This document shows positions 54,498 to 62,077 of a stretch of DNA of 64,000 nucleotides, piece by piece (positions within the stretch are counted from its first letter, which is position 1; each line of letters starts with the position of its first letter). The notes under the pieces are model-generated. The model was not told where the DNA came from. It saw only the letters and a list, made by a program, of their open reading frames with translations, and ran no database searches. The DNA is from an uncultured Duncaniella sp. GTDB lineage: Bacteria; Bacteroidota; Bacteroidia; Bacteroidales; Muribaculaceae. A program made the position numbers and the translations under genes. The stretch lies in contig CAJURI010000002.1 of assembly GCA_910588795.1 (NCBI GenBank), forward strand, positions 66,553 through 130,552, given 5' to 3'.

Positions 54498-57044
54498 TTA
54501 GAATGTGAAATGAAACATGAACCGCAATCCTCCTCGGCAAGCCTGAGGATTATCTCTGTAGGTGAGCCTCCATGTGTAGTCAATACGCAGCACTTTGAAT
54601 ACATTGTCGACACCTATGCCTGCTTCCATATAAGGCGTGGAACTCATGAGCTGGGTGTGAGCATCGGATGGAAATGCGAAGAGTGAAGGATTTTCCCACG
54701 GGCGGTTACGGTGGCTCAGGTGTCCGTACAGGCCCCTGAAAAATATAGCTTCTCGCAGTTTTAGCTTTTTAAGTACCGGTATATAGTTCAGTATCGCGCC
54801 GTTAGCCCAATAGGTGAGATCCCATTGCGCGTAGCTGTCATTGATGAACTCCATCGGGTTGAGACATGAGAACGATTCGATCTGTATGAAATATGACAGG
54901 TTGGCGTTGGGAATAAGCAGATTGGGATAGGGGGAGCGTGTCCACACATGTCCTCCCTTAAGGAATACGTCCATGAAACCGAATGCCGAAAACCAGAATC
55001 TCTTGCTGAATGACGCTTCGGTTGAAGACAGGGCAAACGGGTTCCCGAACATCCCCTTGGGTGCCCATGTATGACTCAGAGTGAATACCGGTGCATCGAA
55101 GTTTATGGGGATTCGTCCCGATCTCATCTGGTAAAATTTCTCGCCCGGCGCATAGCGTAGCTCCACGGTGGCCGAATTCATTGTATAGTGTGGAAATGAA
55201 TTTCCCATTCCGTCTATAAACTGCATGAATCGGGTAGGCTCCTGCCGTTCACTCTGGAGTTTGGCTTTGATTGTGAAATTGTTCTCCATCTCCAAAGTGT
55301 ACTCCAGTTTGCTCACCCGATGGTAGGTCATCTGAATGTCCTCCATTCGTTTTGCCGACATGAACATGTTGTCCTGATTGTTGAGTGTGAAGTTCTGTCC
55401 AAGCATGTCCATGTCATATAGCTGGGTGAAACGCAGGGAGTGTACCGGAAATTCTCTGGAGTGATGACGCTTGTCGCGGAATGAATATTCCAGTTCGCCG
55501 CTGTATTTCCACTTGTGGTCACGGAATCCTCTGGCAATGTATCCTCTGGCAAACCAGCGTGGCGATAAGGCCGCTGTGGTCATGCCTCCGGCCCTCAGAC
55601 GGAATCCCTCGATTGAATTGGTTGAGAAGGTTGAGGTGAGTGGCCCGATATCAAATTTTGATGGATTTCCGGTGGTGATATATCCGGAGGTAAAGGTCTT
55701 CAGTGCTTTTTCTGCCCAATAGTATATGGGTACCGACCGCATTCTCTTTATCATGGTTTCCATGGAGTTTTCCCCATGGGCTATTTTGGCGGTGCGGTTC
55801 TCATTCCAGAAGAGAGTGTCACGGGCATAAACCTCTTGCGCATATATCTGTTTTTGTCCCCTCTCAAAAATGGACTGATCGGATAGATGTTCAAAGTCGT
55901 GTCCTGTGTATACTGTGTTGCGCCTCGCATACATCTCAGGCATGCCGGGGATGATTGAGGCTTCCATTATCATGTCGTCCTTTGTCTTTAACCGGGTGCC
56001 GTCAGGCATCTGTTCATAATCCTGCGATATGAGCATGTTGTTGATGAAATTGAGGTTTATATCGTGTGGCACATGCATCACTATCTTTTTTATGAACATG
56101 GTGGAGTCGCCTAACGGCACAAAGAATCGTCCGGTGAAACCGAACGAAGCGGCATTCCTCGGGACAAATGTCAGTTCCACACATCTCACAGAGTCGATGT
56201 AGACTGTGTCTGAAAGATAGAACTTATAGAAATCGGGGGCTATACGTGACAGCGGGCTTACAAAGCGGTTTTGCAGGATATTTATGTCGTTATTGTACAC
56301 ATCCACTTCACGCATCACATCCTCATAGAACGTTTTCATGCTTTCCTGATCAAGGAAATCGTCCATACCGGCCTGGCGGAGGCCTTTCACATATTCCTTC
56401 TCGCTTTCGGGCTCACGTCGATAATGGACGTCGGATACTTTTTCGCGTAAAGCCACATTGAGAATAGGGACGCCTGTAAGGGCTGAAGAGTCAATATATT
56501 CCTTTATAAAGGCGAATTTTTTGTCAAAGCCGCCTTTGGCGGAATCATTGAACTGGTAATTGTTTATTGCGAGTGTTATGCGCTCGTATTTGTTATAGTT
56601 GTAATCAGGTTTGCGTCTTGGGTTCCCGAGATTCTGTGTCGATCGTATCTTTTCCATGAAGGCGACTGCAGGATTGTTTTTCTTGGTGTAATGCTCTTTT
56701 TTAGGTTTGGCTATTACTGTGTTCAAGAGCACCCCTGTGGAGTGGAGATCGAAGTTGATCTTGATTTTCTTTCCTTTTTTTGCTGGCAGCTTTTTTGTTG
56801 CATACCCCATTGAGGAGGCCTCTATGGAATCCCATCTGAGAGCTGTGGTAATGGTGTATTTGCCGTTCTCGTCAGTAAGCGTGCCGCGGTCAGTGCCTTT
56901 GAGCATTACTGTTGCGAACGATATCGGCTCATGAGTGATGGAATCCCGGACAACTCCACTGACTGTAATATTGTCGGGGTGTGCCGCTATGAGTGTTGCT
57001 GTCAGTAGGAGAATGGTTATGATGGTGCGCAAGCGCATTTGCAT
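54498..57044 (-). CDS. DUF5686 outer-membrane protein with carboxypeptidase-like N-terminal domain
   Basis: An 848-residue exported protein. A signal sequence (about 1-22, LLLTATLIAAHP) precedes a CarboxypepD_reg-like beta-sandwich (NITVSGVVRDSITHEPISFA, then LTDENGKYTI), as in TonB-dependent receptors and relatives. The rest is DUF5686, a long beta-rich region that probably ends in a barrel (GGLRFMFHFTF at the C-terminus). It lacks a plug-domain signature and is not an obvious SusC. The function is unknown. The frame is open to 57110, but the promoter at 57098-57105 supports the ATG at 57044; 57038 is also possible. Confidence 0.86.
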   Translation of the reverse strand: MQMRLRTIITILLLTATLIAAHPDNITVSGVVRDSITHEPISFATVMLKGTDRGTLTDENGKYTITTALRWDSIEASSMGYATKKLPAKKGKKIKINFDLHSTGVLLNTVIAKPKKEHYTKKNNPAVAFMEKIRSTQNLGNPRRKPDYNYNKYERITLAINNYQFNDSAKGGFDKKFAFIKEYIDSSALTGVPILNVALREKVSDVHYRREPESEKEYVKGLRQAGMDDFLDQESMKTFYEDVMREVDVYNNDINILQNRFVSPLSRIAPDFYKFYLSDTVYIDSVRCVELTFVPRNAASFGFTGRFFVPLGDSTMFIKKIVMHVPHDINLNFINNMLISQDYEQMPDGTRLKTKDDMIMEASIIPGMPEMYARRNTVYTGHDFEHLSDQSIFERGQKQIYAQEVYARDTLFWNENRTAKIAHGENSMETMIKRMRSVPIYYWAEKALKTFTSGYITTGNPSKFDIGPLTSTFSTNSIEGFRLRAGGMTTAALSPRWFARGYIARGFRDHKWKYSGELEYSFRDKRHHSREFPVHSLRFTQLYDMDMLGQNFTLNNQDNMFMSAKRMEDIQMTYHRVSKLEYTLEMENNFTIKAKLQSERQEPTRFMQFIDGMGNSFPHYTMNSATVELRYAPGEKFYQMRSGRIPINFDAPVFTLSHTWAPKGMFGNPFALSSTEASFSKRFWFSAFGFMDVFLKGGHVWTRSPYPNLLIPNANLSYFIQIESFSCLNPMEFINDSYAQWDLTYWANGAILNYIPVLKKLKLREAIFFRGLYGHLSHRNRPWENPSLFAFPSDAHTQLMSSTPYMEAGIGVDNVFKVLRIDYTWRLTYRDNPQACRGGLRFMFHFTF

Positions 57045-57089
57045 TCTAAAAAATTTTGATGAAAGACCTATTTGAGAAGCTCTTTTTAT

Positions 57090-57105
57090 TAATTTTGCAA
57101 AATTA
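57090..57105. promoter_or_regulatory. Palindromic divergent -7 element
   Basis: TAATTTTGCAAAATTA is a perfect 16-base palindrome that contains TAnnTTTG on both strands. It can serve as the -7 box for the CYTH gene (+) and the DUF5686 gene (-), with leaders of about 47 bases each. Confidence 0.62.
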
Positions 57106-57151
57106 CTCAAAATACCTGCACATCTCTCATAAGATGTTATTAAATGATGTT

Positions 57152-57607
57152 ATGGGAAAGGAAATAGAACGTAAATTTCTTGTAAAGGACAATAGTTTCG
57201 TCCAATTGACCACTTGTTCGCACCGTATCCGTCAGGCATATCTGTCAGATAAGCCCGAGTCGACAGTAAGGATCCGTGTGAGTGACGATCGCGCCTGGCT
57301 TACTGTAAAAGGTAGAAATCAGGGTGCGGTGCGCGATGAATGGGAGTATCCCATTCCTGTGGATGATGCAATGAATATGGCTGATAGATTGACGGGCGGA
57401 TGGAGCATAGACAAGACCAGGCATATAGTCATGTATGATGGATACCGCTGGGAAGTGGATGTGTTTCACGGGCGTCATGAAGGTCTTATTCTTGCCGAGA
57501 TCGAACTCCCCTGCATATCGGCTCCGTTTACATGCCCTCCATTTATAGGGGAAGAGGTCACGGATGATCCTCGATATTACAATTCAGTGCTCGCATCCGG
57601 CGTTTAA
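57152..57607 (+). CDS. CYTH-domain protein (class IV cyclase/tripolyphosphatase-like)
   Basis: A 151-residue cytoplasmic protein of the CYTH superfamily. The ExExK signature is at residues 4-8 (GKEIERKF); basic residues for polyphosphate binding recur in TVRIRVSDDRAWLTVKG. Bacterial CYTH proteins are usually inorganic tripolyphosphatases; some relatives cyclise ATP. Substrate is not determinable. The frame extends to an ATG at 57056, upstream of the -7 element, so the ATG at 57152 directly before the signature is used. Confidence 0.88.
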   Translation: MGKEIERKFLVKDNSFVQLTTCSHRIRQAYLSDKPESTVRIRVSDDRAWLTVKGRNQGAVRDEWEYPIPVDDAMNMADRLTGGWSIDKTRHIVMYDGYRWEVDVFHGRHEGLILAEIELPCISAPFTCPPFIGEEVTDDPRYYNSVLASGV

Positions 57608-57659
57608 AGGCGGCATGCGGGCACTGATATATCACATGATGGATGTATACTTGATAGCC

Positions 57660-59315
57660 TTATTTATACAGGTAACGTTTGATTGATCGTTTCGGGGTCT
57701 TTTCAAATTCTTCCTGTTGTATGCGGAACGATTGCACCTGTGAATATCCGGGCAGATTCTCGTTGAGAGTGCGGATGTTTTCATCCATCGTTTTTTCGAT
57801 GTCTGAGTCGGAGAAGCCTTGTGACTGTGCGGCTTCAAGATCCGGGAATATGAGAGCCACCAGGCGTCCTGCTCCTGAATCGACTATGAGTGACTCGGAT
57901 ACGTAAGGAAGGTTGTTGAGCTTGTCCTCTATCTCTTCCGGGTAGATATTCTGTCCCGAGGGTCCGAGTATCATGTTTTTGTCACGTCCGCGCACATACA
58001 GGAAACCTTCCTCGTCAAGATTGCATATATCCCCTGTGCATAGCCAGCCGTCTTCATTTATCGCCTCGGCTGTAGCTTCCGGATTCTTGTAGTATCCGAG
58101 CATGGTGTTGGTGCCTCTGACATAGAGTATGCCGGGAACTGATGCAGGATTTGGTGACGCCACTTTAGCTTCTATGCGGTCCACGATGCGTCCGCATGAC
58201 GCCATGCGGTTGTCGGAGCATGGCGCATAAGCTATGAGCGGTCCGCATTCGGTCATGCCGTATCCCACTGTATAGGGGAAGTTGCATCGGCGGAGAAAAC
58301 GTTCCACATCCTTGTTGAGTGCGGCTCCTCCTATGATTATTTCCTGAAGGTTACCTCCGAATGTTTCCTTAAGGCGTTCGAGGATACGAGAGAGAAGGCG
58401 GTCGTCAACAAACGGCACCATCAGCATGAGTTTCATCAACGGTTTTTCGAGCAGAGGGAACACGCGGGTGCGTATGATCTTCTCGATGATCAGTGGCACG
58501 GCTACAATGTATCGGGGACGCACTTGTGCGAAAGCCTCCATCAGTATTCGCGGTGAGGGTGTGCGTGTAAGGATGTTTATATGGTTGCCTGCCACGAACG
58601 GACGCAGCATGTCGATGGTGAGTCCGTACATATGTGCCAGCGGGAGCATGCATACCACTCCGTCGCCCGGATCGGAAGGGAGATGGTCCATACAGTACTG
58701 TACGTTTGACCACAATGAGCGATAAGGCAGCATGACACCTTTTGAGAAGCCTGTTGATCCTGATGTATATGAGATAAGGCATAGCTCCTCATTGTCCTCT
58801 TTGTAATAGTCCACATCATCGGGTGTAAACCGATCGGGATAGGAGTGGCCGAACAGCTCGTTGAGGTGCGCGCGGGCATGCGTAAGCTTCTCGTCATTGG
58901 AATGAAGCAATGAGAAGTCACGGGTGCAGAGCGATCCGCATATCCGGGTCATTCCATCGGGGTTGAGAGCCTCCCATACACCTTCGTCTATGATTGCTAA
59001 TTTTGCATCCGAATGGTTTATCAGGTGCTGAATGTTGTCAGGCTTGAAATCTGCAAGAATAGGCACTATTACGGCTCCATATGTTATGGTCGCCAGAAAT
59101 GCCACGCACCATTGTGACGAGTTTTTGCCACAGAGAGCTACCTTGTCGCCCGGTCTGATGCCTATTTCATTGTATAGTATATGCAGCTTGGCAATCTTAC
59201 GTGCTACGTCCTTATAGGTCATTGTCGTAGAACCAAGGTCAGTGAATGCCGGCAGATTCCAATTGCGGCGTATCGAGTCTCTTAAGTATTCGTTGAGGCT
59301 TTCGCGTGCTTCCAT
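57660..59315 (-). CDS. AMP-binding acyl-CoA synthetase-like protein
   Basis: A 551-residue adenylate-forming enzyme. The P-loop-like motif SYTSGSTGFSKGVMLP, the A5 motif GYGMTECGP, the A7 motif GWLCTGDI and the C-terminal lysine loop (FEKTPKRSIKRYLYK) identify an ANL-family enzyme, most like long-chain acyl-CoA synthetases. It would activate fatty acids with ATP and CoA; the acyl chain is unknown. A -7 element lies at 59376-59383. It converges with the CYTH gene, with no strong hairpin between them. Confidence 0.88.
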   Translation of the reverse strand: MEARESLNEYLRDSIRRNWNLPAFTDLGSTTMTYKDVARKIAKLHILYNEIGIRPGDKVALCGKNSSQWCVAFLATITYGAVIVPILADFKPDNIQHLINHSDAKLAIIDEGVWEALNPDGMTRICGSLCTRDFSLLHSNDEKLTHARAHLNELFGHSYPDRFTPDDVDYYKEDNEELCLISYTSGSTGFSKGVMLPYRSLWSNVQYCMDHLPSDPGDGVVCMLPLAHMYGLTIDMLRPFVAGNHINILTRTPSPRILMEAFAQVRPRYIVAVPLIIEKIIRTRVFPLLEKPLMKLMLMVPFVDDRLLSRILERLKETFGGNLQEIIIGGAALNKDVERFLRRCNFPYTVGYGMTECGPLIAYAPCSDNRMASCGRIVDRIEAKVASPNPASVPGILYVRGTNTMLGYYKNPEATAEAINEDGWLCTGDICNLDEEGFLYVRGRDKNMILGPSGQNIYPEEIEDKLNNLPYVSESLIVDSGAGRLVALIFPDLEAAQSQGFSDSDIEKTMDENIRTLNENLPGYSQVQSFRIQQEEFEKTPKRSIKRYLYK

Positions 59316-59375
59316 TATATAATTCGACGTGAATATTTAGTTGATTACAGGACACTCTGGGAGCGAATTTGTTTA

Positions 59376-59383
59376 CAAAAATA
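59376..59383 (-). promoter_or_regulatory. -7 element of the acyl-CoA synthetase-like gene
   Basis: TATTTTTG on the minus strand fits TAnnTTTG; a TTG lies 23 bases upstream of it (59409-59407). The leader is about 54 bases. Confidence 0.5.
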
Positions 59384-59469
59384 GGCAAAAATCCTCATAA
59401 ATCCCGCAATCACGTGTAAAATTCACATGTTATATTTTGTTATGTGCTGAGTATTAGAATTGTATGGCT

Positions 59470-60267
59470 CTATGTCCTATTGTGACGGGAATAGATGGAT
59501 TGAGATATCATGGAGTACATTTCGGCAAGTTCGGGGGGGAGCATTGACATGTGTTTCTCCATTACAGCCTTGTCTCCGCGCACAGCCGGACCTGTCTGGC
59601 CGTCGGCAGGATTGCCTTCGATGGCTTTGCGCACTGTCTCCTGCAGCAGAGGGTGGAGTACCTCAAGGCTGAGACCATCCTTCCTCAGCAGGTCATCGGC
59701 GATGGTGAACATGTGATTGGTGAAATTGCATGCGAACACTGCTGCCACGTGCATGCGTCTGCGGAGTTCTCCGTCGGCATAGTACACTTTCTTGGAAATT
59801 TTTTCAGCGAGACCGCGTATGGTTTCTGTCACCTCCTGATTGCAGCCTTCGATGAAAATCGGTACTTCCGATACATCCACATATGTGTGTTTTGAGAATG
59901 TCTGCAACGGGTAGAACACACCGGTCCTTTCGGACTGTCCGGCAAGTGTGTCTATGGGGAGTGAGCCTGATGTGTGAAGCCATATGGCACCGTTCCCCGG
60001 GATGCTATTGAGGATTTTTTCCACGGCGTGGTCTACAAGGCTCACTATGTAGAGATCGGCATCGCAGGTTATATCAGCGACTTCACTCACCGGTTTTGAC
60101 GCGTACAACTTGTCCGTCAATTCTTTGGCGGATTTTATGGAGCGGGAAAAAACCTGTATCACATTTCCGACACCCGACTTTTCAAAAGCCATGGCGAGAT
60201 GTGTGGCGACATTGCCCGCACCAATAAACACTATCGAGAGAGGGTTGCCGGTCGCTTTTCCGGTCAT
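59470..60267 (-). CDS. Rossmann-fold DUF2520 protein
   Basis: A 265-residue protein with an N-terminal NAD(P)-binding motif (SIVFIGAGNVATHLAMAF) and a C-terminal helical DUF2520 domain (HVAAVFACNFTNHMFTIAD). The pair resembles ketopantoate reductase or pyrroline-5-carboxylate reductase-like oxidoreductases; the substrate is unknown. The frame is open to 60336 and an ATG at 60291 is possible, but the ATG at 60267 lies one base after the stop of the nitroreductase gene and directly before the Rossmann motif, so it is chosen. It is the last gene of a three-gene unit. Confidence 0.85.
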   Translation of the reverse strand: MTGKATGNPLSIVFIGAGNVATHLAMAFEKSGVGNVIQVFSRSIKSAKELTDKLYASKPVSEVADITCDADLYIVSLVDHAVEKILNSIPGNGAIWLHTSGSLPIDTLAGQSERTGVFYPLQTFSKHTYVDVSEVPIFIEGCNQEVTETIRGLAEKISKKVYYADGELRRRMHVAAVFACNFTNHMFTIADDLLRKDGLSLEVLHPLLQETVRKAIEGNPADGQTGPAVRGDKAVMEKHMSMLPPELAEMYSMISQSIYSRHNRT

Positions 60268-60268
60268 A

Positions 60269-60793
60269 TCACCATTTACCGATATGGACATTCTCCCACT
60301 TGAGCTTGTCTGTGTCCTGTGGCTTGCGTATTTCATCGGGATGACCGAATGTCAGGATGCATAGCACGGAACATTCTTCGGGTATTCCGAGTGTCTCTTG
60401 TACGAATTGGTCAGAAGGTGTGCCGTCGGCCGTGAATCTGCCGTATAGCTGTACCCAGCATGATCCGAGACCGAGAGCCGCGGCCTGTAGCTGCATGAAT
60501 GAAGCCGCCACCGACGCATCTTCGATCCAGGCTTCCGACTTGGTTGAGTCCACAGCCACCGCTATGGCTAAAGAGCACCGAGGGATGGAAACGGCTCCGG
60601 CAGGCTTGCATGCTGCCAGCTGTTGAAGGGTCTGCTTGTCCTCTATGGCCACTAATTGCCATGCACGTGCGCTTTTGGAAGTGGGGGAGAGCAGTGCCGC
60701 CTCAAGAATGAGTTTGACATCGTCCGATGATATGGGGTCCTCGGTGTATTTGCGTATTGAACGCCTATTGATTATCAGTTCGTGAAAATCCAT
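60269..60793 (-). CDS. Nitroreductase-family protein
   Basis: A 174-residue FMN-binding oxidoreductase. Family motifs are NRRSIRKYTEDPI at the N-terminus (FMN-phosphate contact), SPTSKSARAWQLVAI, and LGLGSCWVQLYGRF. It would use NAD(P)H to reduce quinones, nitro compounds or similar acceptors; the natural substrate is unknown. The open frame extends to 60940 inside the neighbouring gene, but the conserved N-terminus begins at the ATG at 60793. It lies 37 bases after the HU-SPOR gene and one base before the DUF2520 gene. Confidence 0.9.
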   Translation of the reverse strand: MDFHELIINRRSIRKYTEDPISSDDVKLILEAALLSPTSKSARAWQLVAIEDKQTLQQLAACKPAGAVSIPRCSLAIAVAVDSTKSEAWIEDASVAASFMQLQAAALGLGSCWVQLYGRFTADGTPSDQFVQETLGIPEECSVLCILTFGHPDEIRKPQDTDKLKWENVHIGKW

Positions 60794-60830
60794 AGCGATG
60801 ATTATGAATGATAAATATTTCGGGGGATGC

Positions 60831-61781
60831 TTATCTGCGGCATATCCATACTGACGGATACTTTTCGCGAAGTGAATCAGCCATGTCTCTGGCATCATTG
60901 ATGGATGATGCTGATGCGGCATATACCCTGAATTTATCATCCATCTCTATTACGGCGAGCGATGCATCGTCCCCGATGTGTTTCAAGGCTGATTTCATTG
61001 ACGGGAAGGATCCTACGACAAGCAGGTATTGTCCGGGGGACTTGACGGGTTTGACAGCGATTGTTGACGGGCTGTTCTCTTTTGCCGGGACTGCTATGTT
61101 GAGTTCTATCTCTCTGGATATGAGGATCGTTTCTTCCGCTTTGATTGGTAATGAGTTTTCAATCGTGGTGTTGTTACGGCTCAGCCCGGAATCAAGGGCC
61201 GCGAAATTGGTCTGGCGATTGCCGAGCAGATTGCCTGTGGTGAGGAATAATCCGCATGCCACAATGAGTACTATCATGGAGGCCGCCACTTTGAGCGTGG
61301 TGGGTATCGATATTGTCTTTGGTTCAAGTGCCGGAGCGGTTATTGTCTCGTCTTGAGGTTCTTCTGCAAGCGGAGATATAACCACAGGCGCGAGACCCGC
61401 ATAGCGGAATCCAACGGCTGATGAGGCTGATGGCTCGAATACTATAGTGTTGCCTGAAATTGACAATTCTCCAAGATTCCCTAAAGGGAGTGTGCCTGAT
61501 GAGTCAAGCTGGCAACGGAAGGATGATATCGCGGCATCAACTTCTGCTCGTGCTGCGTCAAGAGTGAGTGAGCAGCGTCGGGCCACACTTTCGGTGAGAA
61601 GGCCATCATTAATGGTAAGGGCCTGATTGAATCCGAGTGATCTTGTAGGGGGGATGAATTGACCTGACTCCGCATCGTAATGAGCCGGGGTTTCGTGTGC
61701 CAAAAATGCACCAAGCCCCGGAGCTACGACACAGTCGTGGCTCATGAGCAGATATTCTATATGGGAGCTCAGGTCAAACAT
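60831..61781 (-). CDS. HU-CCDC81-like and SPOR domain membrane protein
   Basis: A 316-residue protein with a bacterial HU-CCDC81 type N-terminal domain (about 1-125, YLLMSHDCVVAPGLGAFLAH), one membrane helix (about 166-188, VAASMIVLIVACGLFLTTG) and a C-terminal SPOR domain (about 247-316, QYLLVVGSFPSMKSALKHI). SPOR domains bind denuded glycan strands at the division septum; the HU-like domain would remain in the cytoplasm and may bind DNA or protein. The -7 box lies 4 bases before the ATG, so translation may be leaderless. The nitroreductase and DUF2520 genes follow. Confidence 0.87.
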   Translation of the reverse strand: MFDLSSHIEYLLMSHDCVVAPGLGAFLAHETPAHYDAESGQFIPPTRSLGFNQALTINDGLLTESVARRCSLTLDAARAEVDAAISSFRCQLDSSGTLPLGNLGELSISGNTIVFEPSASSAVGFRYAGLAPVVISPLAEEPQDETITAPALEPKTISIPTTLKVAASMIVLIVACGLFLTTGNLLGNRQTNFAALDSGLSRNNTTIENSLPIKAEETILISREIELNIAVPAKENSPSTIAVKPVKSPGQYLLVVGSFPSMKSALKHIGDDASLAVIEMDDKFRVYAASASSINDARDMADSLREKYPSVWICRR

Positions 61782-61785
61782 GTCA

Positions 61786-61793
61786 CAAAGTTA
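61786..61793 (-). promoter_or_regulatory. -7 element of the HU-SPOR gene
   Basis: TAACTTTG on the minus strand fits TAnnTTTG, 4 bases before the ATG; a leaderless mRNA is predicted. No clear -33 box is seen. Confidence 0.55.
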
Positions 61794-61886
61794 AGTATTT
61801 TTATTTTTTTTAGCAAGCAAAAAAAATAGCTATACTTGTAATATTTGGCGCAACTGTCTGATGTTCCGATTTAAAAATGATTTATA

Positions 61887-61970
61887 TAAAGCGATGCTTT
61901 AATATCGCCTTCGGCTGCTTGATTGGTCTCTATTAAAGTCATGCTTTAACCATCCTCCGCCGGATTGCTT
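61887..61970. repeat. Two tandem hairpin-bearing repeats
   Basis: Unit A (61887-61920) and unit B (61933-61970) start with TAAAG-N5-CTTTA hairpins (61887-61901 and 61934-61948, stem five to six base pairs), and end with a second small hairpin followed by TGCTTG. They are 47 bases apart and imperfectly alike. Confidence 0.55.
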
Positions 61971-62010
61971 GGGTATGTGTTTCAAATTCAACAGTGAATA
62001 TAATGGTCAT

Positions 62011-62062
62011 AAAATGATCAGGTGCGCCGGAATCATGCAATCCCGGCGCACCTGATCATTTT
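62011..62062 (-). terminator. Terminator of typA
   Basis: A perfect 20-base-pair stem (62011-62030 with 62043-62062) and a 12-base loop; five more pairs (62006-62010 with 62065-62069) extend it across a two-base bulge. The minus-strand end gives a short T-run. Confidence 0.85.
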
Positions 62063-62077
62063 CTATGACGAGTGGTT

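Larger units (their letters stand above)
61782..62077. other. Intergenic region with tandem structured repeats and typA terminator
   Basis: A 296-base gap. Its left end holds the HU-SPOR -7 element and an A/T-rich run, its middle holds two similar 48-base hairpin units (61887-61970), and its right end holds the typA terminator. No reading frame is credible. Confidence 0.7.
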
